In this document: positions 1-8,352 of the stretch, piece after piece | How positions within the stretch are numbered: the stretch's first letter is position 1 | How the letters are laid out: every line of letters starts with the position of its first letter | Source of the DNA: Knoellia subterranea KCTC 19937 | Lineage (GTDB): Bacteria > Actinomycetota > Actinomycetes > Actinomycetales > Dermatophilaceae | DNA: 64,000 nucleotides | Assembly (NCBI RefSeq): GCF_000768685.1 | Contig: NZ_AVPK01000001.1 | Coordinates: forward strand, 248,001-312,000 | Direction of reading: 5' to 3' | The notes under the pieces: generated by a model | The model's input: the letters and a program-made list of their open reading frames with translations, nothing else | The model's database searches: none | Told to the model about the DNA's origin: nothing | Made by a program: the position numbers and the translations under genes

Positions 1-1089
1 CTGGCCGTGACGGTCGTCGTCGCCGAGCACCGCATCGAGCGCGTCCTCCAGTACGCCGACACCGTCGTCCATATCGGCACGAATGGCGTTGTGACACAGG
101 GCGATCCGGCGGAGGTCATGCTCACCGCGGAGGTCGCTCCACCCGTGATCGAACTCGGGCGATGGGCGGGCTGGTCGCCACTCCCCCTCTCCGTTCGGGA
201 CGCCCGCCGTCGGGCCAGGTCGTGGCGCCAGCTCCCGCCCGGGCAACCCGCCACCGGTCAACACTCCGCCGGTGAAGCGGCTGCCCCTGCTGGGCACCCG
301 CACGAGGGCGAAGCACTCCTCGAGGCCAGGGGCATCGTCGTCCGGCACGACGGCGTCGTCGCCGTGGCTGACGTCGACCTCACCCTCCGCTCTGGCGAGG
401 TCACCGCCCTGATGGGCCGCAACGGCGCCGGCAAGTCCTCGCTGCTCTGGGCCATCCAGGGCACGGGCGCCCTGACCAAGGGCACGGTCCGCATGACGAA
501 TTCCATTGCGGGACAGGCGATCGACGTCCGCTCCCTCGACGCCGCCCAGCGTCGTCGACACGTCGGACTCGTACCCCAGTCGGCCGCGGACCTCCTCTAT
601 CTCGACACGGTCGGCGCCGAGTGCGACCAAGCGGACCGCGAGAGCGGTCGCGACCCCGGGACCTGCCGCAGCCTTCTCGACGACCTGGCACCCGGCATAC
701 CCGATGATCGTCACCCACGTGACCTCTCCGAAGGGCAACGACTGGCACTCGTCCTGGCCGTCCAACTCACGGCCGACCCGCCCGTGCTGCTGCTCGACGA
801 ACCGACCCGAGGCCTCGACTACTCCGGCAAGGCCGCCCTCCGGCGGGCCCTGCACGGCCTCACCGCGCGCGGCCGCAGCGTCGTCGTGTCCACGCACGAC
901 GTCGAATTCGTCGCCGAGACCGCAGACCGGGTCGTGGTCATGGCCTCCGGAGAGGTCGTCGCCGACGGCCCGACGCGCGACGTCGTCGTCTCCAGTCCTG
1001 CCTTCGCCCCGCAGGTCTCGAAGATCACCGCGCCTCAGCCGTGGCTCACCGTCGACGACGTCCGGTATGCCGTCCCGGAGCCATCGTGA
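1..1089 (+). CDS. ECF transporter tandem ATPase subunit (5' end outside window)
   Basis: ATPase that powers an energy-coupling-factor importer at the inner face of the membrane. The frame is open from base 1, so the start lies upstream. The first visible ~45 residues are the tail of one ABC ATPase domain (VAEHR switch/H-loop, then ADTVVHI). After a Pro/Ala/Arg-rich linker comes a full second domain: Walker A GRNGAGKSS (bases ~415-441), signature LSEGQ (~724-738), Walker B VLLLDEP (~784-804) and H-loop STHD. Two ATPase domains in one chain is the usual CbiO/YkoD-like form in actinobacteria. The stop overlaps the start of the next gene, an S component. The transmembrane T component is presumably upstream. 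The substrate cannot be told from the ATPase. Confidence 0.85.
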   Translation: MAVTVVVAEHRIERVLQYADTVVHIGTNGVVTQGDPAEVMLTAEVAPPVIELGRWAGWSPLPLSVRDARRRARSWRQLPPGQPATGQHSAGEAAAPAGHPHEGEALLEARGIVVRHDGVVAVADVDLTLRSGEVTALMGRNGAGKSSLLWAIQGTGALTKGTVRMTNSIAGQAIDVRSLDAAQRRRHVGLVPQSAADLLYLDTVGAECDQADRESGRDPGTCRSLLDDLAPGIPDDRHPRDLSEGQRLALVLAVQLTADPPVLLLDEPTRGLDYSGKAALRRALHGLTARGRSVVVSTHDVEFVAETADRVVVMASGEVVADGPTRDVVVSSPAFAPQVSKITAPQPWLTVDDVRYAVPEPS

Positions 1090-1937
1090 CCGCGTTCGCC
1101 AACCCTCCCCGTTCCGCTGACCTGCCCAGAGGCGCGCGGGCGATCCGGCTGCGCCCACGGTCCATCGCGGCCATCGTCGCGGTGAGCCTTGCCGGTGTGG
1201 TCGCGTTCGGGTGGCCCCTCATCGTCGACCCCGGGTCCTCCCTCGGGCACTCGACCGACGCTCCGCTCGTCTTCTCCCTGCTCATGCCGCTGCTCCTGGC
1301 GGTGGTGCTCGCGGAGATCTCCGAAGGCGGCCTCGACGTCAAGGCCATCGCGATGCTCGGCGTCCTCTCGGCCGTCGGTGCCGCGCTGCGACCCATTGGT
1401 GCGGGGACGGCCGGGCTCGAGACCGTGTTCTTCCTCCTCATCCTCGGCGGGCGCGTGTTCGGCGCGGGCTTCGGCTTCGTGCTGGGCTCGACGACACTCT
1501 TCGCCTCGGCCCTGATCACGGGTGGTGTCGGTCCATGGCTGCCCTTCCAGATGCTCGGCGCCGCGTGGGTCGGGCTGGGCGCGGGGCTGCTCCCGCCGCT
1601 GCGGGGACGCGCCGAAATCGCGATGCTCGCGGCCTGGGGGGCGGTGTCCGCGCTGCTCTATGGCGTCGCGCTCAACCTCATGTTCTGGCCGTTCACCACC
1701 GGTCTCGACGGCGAGTTGTCGTTCGTGGCCGGCGCGCCCGTTGTCGAGAACCTGCACCGCTTCCTCGTCTATTCGCTGGCCACCTCACTCGGGTGGGACA
1801 TCGGTCGGGCCCTCACCAACATCGTCCTCATCGCACTCACCGGTCGGGTCGTGCTCCGCACCCTGCGCCGGGCCGCACGCAAGGCGGCGTTCGAGGCGCC
1901 GGTCGAGTTCACCGAGTCCACACCTGTCGCAGGCTGA
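1086..1937 (+). CDS. ECF transporter substrate-binding S component
   Basis: Integral membrane substrate-capture subunit of the ECF importer. It has 283 residues with about six hydrophobic segments: an N-terminal one (AAIVAVSLAGVVAFG), a pair around LLMPLLLAVVLAEI and AIAMLGVLSAVGAAL, then a Gly-rich stretch (GGRVFGAGFGFVLG) followed by WLPFQMLGAAW, typical of ECF S proteins. The GTG at 1086 is chosen because it overlaps the preceding ATPase stop as GTGA; a longer frame from 1041 would add an Arg-rich non-membrane tail inside the ATPase gene. Translational coupling with the ATPase implies one complex. The fold resembles S components assigned to cobalamin or thiamine-precursor uptake, but I see no substrate-defining residue; substrate unresolved. 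Confidence 0.8.
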   Translation: MTAFANPPRSADLPRGARAIRLRPRSIAAIVAVSLAGVVAFGWPLIVDPGSSLGHSTDAPLVFSLLMPLLLAVVLAEISEGGLDVKAIAMLGVLSAVGAALRPIGAGTAGLETVFFLLILGGRVFGAGFGFVLGSTTLFASALITGGVGPWLPFQMLGAAWVGLGAGLLPPLRGRAEIAMLAAWGAVSALLYGVALNLMFWPFTTGLDGELSFVAGAPVVENLHRFLVYSLATSLGWDIGRALTNIVLIALTGRVVLRTLRRAARKAAFEAPVEFTESTPVAG

Positions 1938-1995
1938 GGGCGAGCGTGCCGGACCTGCGGAGACGCGAGGTCGGCGCTTTGGCACAATCGCGAGC

Positions 1996-2535
1996 ATGGC
2001 CCCTCTCGAGACCGACAACACCCCTGCCTGGTTGAGCCGCGAGGAACTCGACAGTGCGCGGGAGCGGCTGCCCATCCTCTACGTCGACGCCGTGCCGGTC
2101 CGGGTCGACGAGCGTGGCGCCGTCGCCGCCGTGGGACTCCTGCTCCGGGCCAACACCGAGGGTGAGATCCAGCGCGAGCTCGTGTCCGGGCGCGTGATGT
2201 ACCACGAGCGCGTCCGGGACGCCCTGCTCCGTCACCTCGAGAAGGACCTCGGGCCCATGGCGCTGCCGGCGGTGCCGACGTCGCCCGTGCCGTTCACCGT
2301 GGCCGAGTACTTCCCCACGCCGGGCGTCACGCCCTTCCATGACCCGCGCCAGCACGCCGTGTCCCTGGCCTTCGTCGTCCCGGTGACCGGCGACTGTGCG
2401 CCGCAGCAGGATGCGCTGGACCTCGCCTGGCTCACGCCGGACGAGGCGCTGGCCCCCGGTGTCCTCGCCGAGATGGACCGCGGCCACGGTGTCCTGCTGC
2501 GGCAGGCGCTGGCGCACCTCGGTCACCCGGTCTGA
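1996..2535 (+). CDS. Nudix-like DUF4916 family protein
   Basis: 179-residue soluble protein of the actinobacterial DUF4916/Nudix-like group. It begins MAPLETDNTPAWLS and contains the family-like stretches ILYVDAVPVRVD, VGLLLRANTEGEIQRELVSGRV and YFPTPGVTPFHDPRQHAVSLAFVVPV. The classical Nudix box (GX5EX7REUXEEXGU) is not intact, so hydrolase activity on nucleoside diphosphates is uncertain. The ATG at 1996 has no Shine-Dalgarno; a -10-like CACAAT sits at 1983-1988, seven bases upstream, suggesting a leaderless transcript. It stands alone between the ECF genes and the convergent plsC. Family recognition is fairly sure; the reaction is not. Confidence 0.75.
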   Translation: MAPLETDNTPAWLSREELDSARERLPILYVDAVPVRVDERGAVAAVGLLLRANTEGEIQRELVSGRVMYHERVRDALLRHLEKDLGPMALPAVPTSPVPFTVAEYFPTPGVTPFHDPRQHAVSLAFVVPVTGDCAPQQDALDLAWLTPDEALAPGVLAEMDRGHGVLLRQALAHLGHPV

Positions 2536-2562
2536 GACCCTGCTTGCCCCGACCCGCAGGGG

Positions 2563-3327
2563 TCAGGCCTTGCGCCCCTTGTTGAACTTGTCGACGGTCC
2601 GGTTCATGTCGTGGTGGTCCTGGGCCTTCGCCTCGTCGGGCGTTGGCGCCTGCCCACCCAGCCGAGCCGGCTGGTAGATGAGGTCATCGCCCGTGAGCTC
2701 GGGGTAGGCCGCCTGCTGCGCGTGCAGCTGGGCCGTCATGACCTCCTGGAGGTGCGCCGTCGCCTCGGCACGGTTGGCGTCCGGCGCGACGTGGATCGGG
2801 GCTCCCACCGTGATGAAGATGGGGATCCCGCTGCGCCCCATGTGCTTGGGGACGTTCTTGCTCCACACCCGCTGTGAACCCCACAGCGTCGTCGGCAGGA
2901 TCGGCACACCGGCCTCCTGCGCCATCCGCACCGCGCCCGGCTTGAACTCCTTGAGCTCGAAGGACCGCGACATCGTCGCCTCCGGGAAGACGCCGACGAT
3001 CTCACCATCCTTGAGCGCCTGGACAGCGCGATAGAACGAGGCCCGACCGTCCTTGCGGTCCACCGGGATGTGCTTCATGCCGCGCATGAGCGGGCCCGCG
3101 ACGCGGTGGGAGAAGATCGACTGCTTGGCCATGAAGCGCACGAGGCGCTTGCTCTTGCGGGCGGCGAGGCCGGCATACGTGAAGTCGAAATATCCGGTGT
3201 GGTTGATCGCCATGACCGCCCCTCCGGTGCGGGGCACGTTGTCCTCACCCTCCATGCGGAACTTCAGGCCCTGCGCGGCGAAGACGCCACGGGCTGTGGT
3301 GATGACCGAGGAGTACACGGGTTCCAT
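2563..3327 (-). CDS. plsC: 1-acyl-sn-glycerol-3-phosphate acyltransferase (PlsC family)
   Basis: Membrane-associated acyltransferase that adds the second acyl chain to lysophosphatidic acid in phospholipid synthesis. The 254-residue protein has the HX4D catalytic box (NHTGYFD, residues ~43-49), the substrate-binding FPEAT motif (~115-119) and a short hydrophobic lead, with a basic C-terminus (NKGRKA). The length matches stand-alone PlsC-like enzymes. The start ATG at 3327 lies seven bases after a TAGGCT hexamer on the same strand, with a palindrome over it, so it appears to have its own leaderless promoter inside the last codons of the upstream truncated subtilase gene. Substrate range within the PlsC family cannot be judged from sequence. 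Confidence 0.88.
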   Translation of the reverse strand: MEPVYSSVITTARGVFAAQGLKFRMEGEDNVPRTGGAVMAINHTGYFDFTYAGLAARKSKRLVRFMAKQSIFSHRVAGPLMRGMKHIPVDRKDGRASFYRAVQALKDGEIVGVFPEATMSRSFELKEFKPGAVRMAQEAGVPILPTTLWGSQRVWSKNVPKHMGRSGIPIFITVGAPIHVAPDANRAEATAHLQEVMTAQLHAQQAAYPELTGDDLIYQPARLGGQAPTPDEAKAQDHHDMNRTVDKFNKGRKA

Positions 3328-3334
3328 GGACCCC

Positions 3335-3352
3335 AGCCTACGGTGCCGTAGG
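3335..3352 (-). promoter_or_regulatory. plsC promoter -10 with overlapping palindrome
   Basis: On the minus strand TAGGCT (3340-3335) lies seven bases before the plsC ATG. A perfect inverted repeat, CCTACGG-TG-CCGTAGG (3337-3352), overlaps this hexamer, so a dimeric repressor bound there would block it. The regulator is unknown. Placement at the promoter is inference. Confidence 0.45.
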
Positions 3353-4069
3353 TTCGGCCGACAGGCAGCGGCCCATGTGGTTCGCTACTGTCGGAACGGT
3401 GACCTCACCGGAGCCCGCGAACGGACGGACAACCCCCGCGCGGTAGGCCTCCAGGAGGGCATCGACGAGTTGCTCGGTATAGCTCATCGACAGGCTGACG
3501 CTGATGACCTTGGCGCCGTCCTTGATCGCCTGCCGCATCGCCCGGGCAGTCGCCTGGGACAGGTTGTCGATGGACGGGTCGCTGAGCCCGCAGCCGAGCG
3601 GGTCAGAGCTGTTCACCAACGGAAACATGACGGCGTAATGCCGCAGCGTCGCCTCGGGAGCGATGCCGGCGACCCCCTGCCGCCGGCCGCCGCCCTTGCC
3701 AGAGCCAACGATGAGTGACGCCATGCTCGTGGCGTGATCCGCGGATTTGTCCCGCGCCGTCGACTTCTGGCGACCACCGCCGGGGGCGAGACACTCCGTC
3801 GTCGTCGAGGCCACACGCCCCTTCAGTTTGGGCACGCTCGAGTCGAGGGGGCTGTCAATGAGCGCGATCGTGATGCCCTTGCCGGTCCCCACCCGGTTCA
3901 GCTCGTCGACACCCATCGCCGACCGCCCCCACTGGCCGTCGTCCAGTTGGTCCGCCGACGCGGCCGGTGGCGCGACGAGGGCAGCCCCGAGCACGGCGGT
4001 CATGGCCACCCCAGCCAGAGCTGAACGCACCCCCTGATCACGGTGTCGGACCTTTGCGTTGCCAGCCAT
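3338..4069 (-). pseudogene. truncated secreted S8 subtilisin-like protease
   Basis: N-terminal part of a secreted subtilase. Residues 1-~40 form a Sec signal peptide (basic start, hydrophobic SALAGVAMTAVLGAALVA, AxA-type site ending ASA). The catalytic Asp region is IALIDSPLDS (~71-80) and the catalytic His region SADHATSMASLIVG (~109-122). After DALLEAYRAGVV, where subtilases continue into the strand before the oxyanion Asn and then GTSxA, the sequence loses family character and stops after ~35 unrelated residues (PFAGSGEVTV...). No oxyanion Asn or catalytic Ser follows in any frame before plsC. At 243 residues it is about 60% of the usual length, so a 3' deletion is likely and protease activity is not expected. 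GGGGAG lies upstream of the ATG at 4069. Confidence 0.8.
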
Positions 4070-4203
4070 GGCACCCTCCCCAGATATCCCGTTCGGGCCG
4101 CGCGTAGCCGCCCGTGTCCCGCCTGTGCCGTCTCACAGGGGAAGGCCATACGGGGGTCAGGCGCGGTCGTGGGCGGACGGCATACCCGACCTCCGGAACC
4201 CGG

Positions 4204-4233
4204 TTGGGAGCACGGGTGACGTTCTGGGAGAAT
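4204..4233 (+). promoter_or_regulatory. candidate valS promoter
   Basis: TTGGGA (4204-4209), an 18-base spacer, then GAGAAT (4228-4233), with seven bases to the valS ATG. Four of six positions match each sigma-70-type hexamer. It implies a leaderless or near-leaderless valS mRNA, and no T-box-like leader is visible. Confidence 0.4.
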
Positions 4234-4240
4234 CGCGCCC

Positions 4241-6907
4241 ATGTCTGCTGACCTCACGCCATCTCGCGCTGCCACGATCCCGGAGCGTCCCTCGCTGGAC
4301 GGACTCGAGGACAAGTGGGGGCAGGTATGGGCGCAGGAGCAGACCTACCGCTTCGACCGGGAGGCCGCCCTCGCGGGCGAGCGCCAGCAGGTCTTCTCGA
4401 TCGACACTCCCCCGCCGACCGCGTCGGGCAGCCTGCACATGGGTCACGTGTTCTCCTACACGCACACCGACTGCATGGCGCGCTACAAGCGCATGGCCGG
4501 GTTCAACGTCTTCTACCCGATCGGCTGGGACGACAACGGTCTGCCGACCGAGAAGCGCGTCCAGAACTACTACGGCGTGCGCGGCGACGCCTCGCTCCCC
4601 CACGACCCCGGCTTCGAGCCGCCGCATCGCGGTGACGCGAAGAGCCTGCGTGCCGGTGACGCGCTGCCGATCTCGCGACAGAACTTCATCGAGCTCTGCG
4701 ACGAGCTGACCGTCGAGGACGAGAAGGCGTTCGAGTCGCTCTTCCGTCGCCTCGGTCAGTCCTTCGACTGGGACATCTCCTACCGCACGATCGACGACCA
4801 CTCGCGCGCCACGGCGCAGCAGGCGTTCCTGCGCAACCTGTCCCGCGGTGAGGCCTACCAGGCGGAGGCGCCGGGTCTGTGGGACGTGACGTTCCAGACG
4901 GCCGTCGCCCAGGCCGAGCTCGAGGCGCGCGACTACCCGGGTGCGTACCACCGGGTCGCGTTCCACTCTTCGAATGGACCCATTCATATCGAGACGACGC
5001 GGCCGGAGCTCATCCCGTCGGTCGTCGCGCTCATCGCCCACCCGGACGACGAGAGGTATGCCGACCTGTTCGGTTCCACGGTCCGCTCGCCACTGTTCGG
5101 GGTCGAGGTCCCGGTGCTCGCGCACCCGGCCGCCGAGATGGACAAGGGCGCCGGCATCGCGATGTGCTGCACCTTCGGTGACCTCACCGACGTCATGTGG
5201 TGGCGCGAGCTGCAGCTGCCGACGCGTTCGGTCATCACCCGTCAGGGCCGCATCCAGGCCGAGACGCCGGAGTGGATCGCCGGCCGTCCGGGCGAGGCGC
5301 TCTTCGGTGAGCTCGTGGGCAAGACCGTCCACTCGGCGCGTGAGACGGTCGTCGACGCCCTGCGCGAGTCGGGCGACCTCGACGGTGAGCCGAAGGCGAC
5401 CCAGCGCAAGGCGAACTTCTACGAGCGTGGCGAGAAGCCCCTCGAGATCGTCACGTCGCGCCAGTGGTACATCCGCAACGGTGGGCGGGACTTCGAAAGG
5501 AACGGCACAGACCTCAACGAGGCCTTGATTGCTCAGGGTCAGGCGATCGACTTCCACCCGTCGTTCATGCAGGCGCGCTACGCCAACTGGGTCGCCGGCC
5601 TCAACGGTGACTGGCTCATCTCGCGCCAGCGATTCTTCGGCGTCCCGATCCCCGTCTGGTACCCGCTCGACGCCGACGGCGAACCGGTGTGGGACAAGGT
5701 GATCGTGCCGTCCGAGGCCTCCCTGCCCGTCGACCCGGCGGCTCAGGCGCCGGAGGGATACGACGAGTCGCAGCGCGGTCAGGCCGGCGGGTTCATCGGC
5801 GACCCCGACGTGCTCGACACCTGGGCGACCTCGTCGCTCTCCCCGCAAATCGCCGCTGGATGGCGTCAGGTCGACGAGAACGGTTCTGTCACAACGGATC
5901 CGATCTTCGACAAGGTCTTCCCGATGGACGTGCGACCGCAGGGTCACGACATCATCCGCACCTGGCTCTTCTCGACCGTCGTGCGTTCGTTCTTCGAGCA
6001 CGGCACCGTTCCCTGGACCAACGCGGCCATCAGTGGCTGGATCCTCGACCCGGACCGCAAGAAGATGAGCAAGTCCAAGGGCAACGTCGTCACGCCCGAG
6101 GACGTCCTCAAGGAGCACTCGGCCGACGCCGTGCGCTACTGGGCGGCCTCGGGTCGTCTCGGCACCGACGCGGCCTACGACGTGGGTCAGATGAAGGTCG
6201 GCCGCCGCCTCGCGATCAAGGTCCTCAACGCGTCGAAGTTCGCGCTCTCGTTCGGAGAGGTGGACGGCGACCTCGGTGCGCTCGTCACCAACTCGCTCGA
6301 CCGGGCGCTGCTCGCCGGGCTGCGCGACGTGGTCGAGAAGGCCACGTCCGGCTTCGAGTCGTGGGACTACACCCGCTCGCTCGAGGTGACCGAGACCTTC
6401 TTCTGGACGTTCTGCGACGACTACCTCGAGCTCGTCAAGGACCGCGCCTACGGCGCCCAGGGCGACGACGAGGCGGCCTCCGCGCGCGCCACGCTCCGCA
6501 TCGCGCTCGACGTGCTCCTGCGCCTCCTCGGCCCCTTCCTCCCCTACGTCACCGAAGAGGTGTGGTCGTGGTGGCACGAGGGCTCGGTCCACGTGACCGC
6601 GTGGCCGACGGCCGACGAGATCGGCTGGAGCGGCGACGCCGTCGACCCGACCATGCTCGGTGCCGTCGGCGCGGCCCTCGCGACCGTCCGCAAGAGCAAG
6701 TCCGAGGCCAAGTTGTCGATGCGCGCAGAGGTCGCCCGCATCACGCTCGGCGGCCCCGAGGCGTTGCTCGACCACGTGCGGGCCGGTGAGCAGGACCTGC
6801 GCGCCGCCGGCAAGATCACCGGGTCTCTCGACCTCGTCGCCGCCGACGCCTGGGGCGCGAGCGACGTCGAGCTCATCCCCGTGGAGAAGCCGAAGCCCCA
6901 GCAGTGA
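4241..6907 (+). CDS. valS: valyl-tRNA synthetase
   Basis: Class I aminoacyl-tRNA synthetase that charges tRNA-Val. The 888-residue protein carries the HIGH-type signature as HMGH (residues ~65-68) after PPPTASGSL, the valine-site motif GWDDNGLPTE, a CP1 editing domain (~200-400; PHD and DKGAG-type stretches), the KMSKS loop (~608-612) and a C-terminal anticodon-binding domain. It ends soon after that domain (LIPVEKPKPQQ) and lacks the C-terminal coiled-coil of E. coli-type ValRS, as in one of the two bacterial ValRS lineages common in actinobacteria. It is coupled by GTGA overlap to the next membrane-protein gene. The start ATG is supported by the -10-like hexamer just upstream. Confidence 0.97.
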   Translation: MSADLTPSRAATIPERPSLDGLEDKWGQVWAQEQTYRFDREAALAGERQQVFSIDTPPPTASGSLHMGHVFSYTHTDCMARYKRMAGFNVFYPIGWDDNGLPTEKRVQNYYGVRGDASLPHDPGFEPPHRGDAKSLRAGDALPISRQNFIELCDELTVEDEKAFESLFRRLGQSFDWDISYRTIDDHSRATAQQAFLRNLSRGEAYQAEAPGLWDVTFQTAVAQAELEARDYPGAYHRVAFHSSNGPIHIETTRPELIPSVVALIAHPDDERYADLFGSTVRSPLFGVEVPVLAHPAAEMDKGAGIAMCCTFGDLTDVMWWRELQLPTRSVITRQGRIQAETPEWIAGRPGEALFGELVGKTVHSARETVVDALRESGDLDGEPKATQRKANFYERGEKPLEIVTSRQWYIRNGGRDFERNGTDLNEALIAQGQAIDFHPSFMQARYANWVAGLNGDWLISRQRFFGVPIPVWYPLDADGEPVWDKVIVPSEASLPVDPAAQAPEGYDESQRGQAGGFIGDPDVLDTWATSSLSPQIAAGWRQVDENGSVTTDPIFDKVFPMDVRPQGHDIIRTWLFSTVVRSFFEHGTVPWTNAAISGWILDPDRKKMSKSKGNVVTPEDVLKEHSADAVRYWAASGRLGTDAAYDVGQMKVGRRLAIKVLNASKFALSFGEVDGDLGALVTNSLDRALLAGLRDVVEKATSGFESWDYTRSLEVTETFFWTFCDDYLELVKDRAYGAQGDDEAASARATLRIALDVLLRLLGPFLPYVTEEVWSWWHEGSVHVTAWPTADEIGWSGDAVDPTMLGAVGAALATVRKSKSEAKLSMRAEVARITLGGPEALLDHVRAGEQDLRAAGKITGSLDLVAADAWGASDVELIPVEKPKPQQ

Positions 6908-7647
6908 CCTCGACGGCGCCCTCCCCGCGGCCGGCCACGGATCCCTCGCTCCCGGCCGCGCTGGGAGGGGCGCCGATCGCGGTGGGCGCGCTCACGGCAT
7001 ACACGGTCGTCTGTCTCGTTCACCTCGGCGCGCAACTGCGCGGTGCCGACGGGACGGCCAACCTCACCCAGTGGCTGGCCGTGCCCTGCCTCCTGGTCGC
7101 ACTCCTCGGGCTGACCCGGCTGCGGTCGCGCCTCACCCGCTACGCCGCCGCCGGGCTCGTCTGGTCGTGGCTCGGTGACTCGCTCCCCGACTTCGTCCCC
7201 GAGTCGGTCACCTTCATCGTGCTCATGCTCGCGTTCCTCGTCGCGCACATGTTCTTCATCGTCGGCTTCTGGCCATGGCGACGAGAATCGTTGCTGCACA
7301 GTCGAATTGCGTGGCTCTACGTCGCGATCGCGGTCGTCATGGTGGTCGCCTGCGCGGCCGAGGCGGGACCGCTCACGATCGGCATTGCCGTGTATGCCGG
7401 TGCGCTGGCTCTGATGGCGCTGCTCGCCCGGGGCGTCGACATGCTGGCGGGGCTGGGAGGCATCGCGTTCCTCATCTCCGACGGTCTGCTCGCCGTGGGT
7501 GAGTTCGTGCCGCGCATCGAAGTCCCGCAGAGCGGGTTCTGGGTCATGCTGACGTATCTCGGGGCCCTGGCCCTGATGACGCTGGGTGTGGCGCAGCGCG
7601 AAGCGCGGGGGTCAGGCGCTCGAGGTCGCCCGAACCCCGCCCAGTGA
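6904..7647 (+). CDS. YhhN-family (lysoplasmalogenase-like) membrane protein
   Basis: Polytopic membrane protein of 247 residues with about eight hydrophobic segments. It has the YhhN/TMEM86 family landmarks: an Asp-bearing segment GLVWSWLGDSLPD, then FLVAHMFFIVGF, and later GIAFLISDGLLA, whose acidic residues are conserved in lysoplasmalogenases. Family members in animals cleave the vinyl-ether bond of lysoplasmalogen; the bacterial role is not settled. GTG at 6904 overlaps the valS stop (GTGA), so it is probably co-translated with valS, a pairing with no obvious functional logic. Its 3' end overlaps the convergent gene at 7612 by 36 bases. Confidence 0.75.
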   Translation: MTSTAPSPRPATDPSLPAALGGAPIAVGALTAYTVVCLVHLGAQLRGADGTANLTQWLAVPCLLVALLGLTRLRSRLTRYAAAGLVWSWLGDSLPDFVPESVTFIVLMLAFLVAHMFFIVGFWPWRRESLLHSRIAWLYVAIAVVMVVACAAEAGPLTIGIAVYAGALALMALLARGVDMLAGLGGIAFLISDGLLAVGEFVPRIEVPQSGFWVMLTYLGALALMTLGVAQREARGSGARGRPNPAQ

Positions 7648-8301
7648 ACGCTTGGCGGCGAAGGCGCGGATGCGTCCGTGGCCCGTGGGCTGGACGACGA
7701 ACCAGGGCACGTTCCAGCCACTGAGGCCCAGTCGGTGGGTCACCACGGCGTCACGTCGAAGGTGGTCGACGCGACCCGTGCCCGGGTCGTAGACATCGAG
7801 CACCCGGTCACCGTCACCGGGCAGAACGAGGACGACGTGGCGCGGCAACTGCGCATTGCCGACATAGAGCAGCCCGGGCTCCCCTTCCGCGACGACGTCG
7901 ATGAGATGGTCGAACGCGTTCGCGAGGCTCTCCCCGGACAGGTGCCGGATCGTCGCGACGTCGTAGAGGGTGCCGCGCGTGGAGGCACCGAACTCGAGCT
8001 CGCGCTTGGCTCCCCACGGCGGCGTGCCCAGCGCCCGCGGCCAGGGAGTGTTGAGCCGCCGGTGCCCGGCGAAGAGCCCGTTCGTGCGGGACATGACGAC
8101 GCGCTCGTAGCCGGCGAATCGTTCCTTCTCGGTGGCGCCACTCGGCGACCCCGGCAGGTGCGGAGCCCCCGTGCGGACCCAACTCGCGAAGAGCGGATCG
8201 ACGAGCATCCGGGCCACGGTGAGGCACGCCGACCCACACGTCACCGGTGACTGCTGCACCGGGCCGGTGTCACCGGCGCGGAGTCGGTATGCGGTCGCCA
8301 C
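7612..8301 (-). CDS. peptidase C39-like (papain-fold) protein of unknown role
   Basis: 229-residue protein without signal peptide or membrane segment. The N-terminus QQSPVTCGSACL (residues 16-27) matches the oxyanion Gln plus catalytic Cys22 box of C39-type cysteine peptidases. LPRHVVLVL supplies a His near 155 and LDVYDPGTG an Asp near 172, the order and spacing of a Cys-His-Asp triad. Unlike bacteriocin-exporter C39 domains it is not fused to an ABC transporter and no peptide substrate is encoded nearby, so it may be a general peptidase, an amidase, or an inactive fold. The GTG start at 8301 has CAAGAT six bases upstream and no Shine-Dalgarno, consistent with leaderless expression. Confidence 0.55.
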   Translation of the reverse strand: MATAYRLRAGDTGPVQQSPVTCGSACLTVARMLVDPLFASWVRTGAPHLPGSPSGATEKERFAGYERVVMSRTNGLFAGHRRLNTPWPRALGTPPWGAKRELEFGASTRGTLYDVATIRHLSGESLANAFDHLIDVVAEGEPGLLYVGNAQLPRHVVLVLPGDGDRVLDVYDPGTGRVDHLRRDAVVTHRLGLSGWNVPWFVVQPTGHGRIRAFAAKRSLGGVRATSSA

Positions 8302-8352
8302 CCCGTCATCTTGGCCGGTCGTCGGTGCCTCGCGCCAGCACCCGACTGCCGG

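Noticed and set aside
3338-3420. Catalytic Ser of the subtilase hidden by a frameshift
   Set aside because: No GTSxA-type motif occurs in any minus-strand frame between the break and plsC, so a deletion is more likely than a simple frameshift.
4070-4240. T-box or riboswitch leader upstream of valS
   Set aside because: No T-box or specifier-loop pattern was seen, and the promoter candidate sits seven bases from the ATG.
4157-6775. Long open frame antisense to valS (about 870 codons)
   Set aside because: Its translation is Arg/Val/Asp-rich low complexity, and it mirrors the codon positions of valS; a high G+C antisense artefact.
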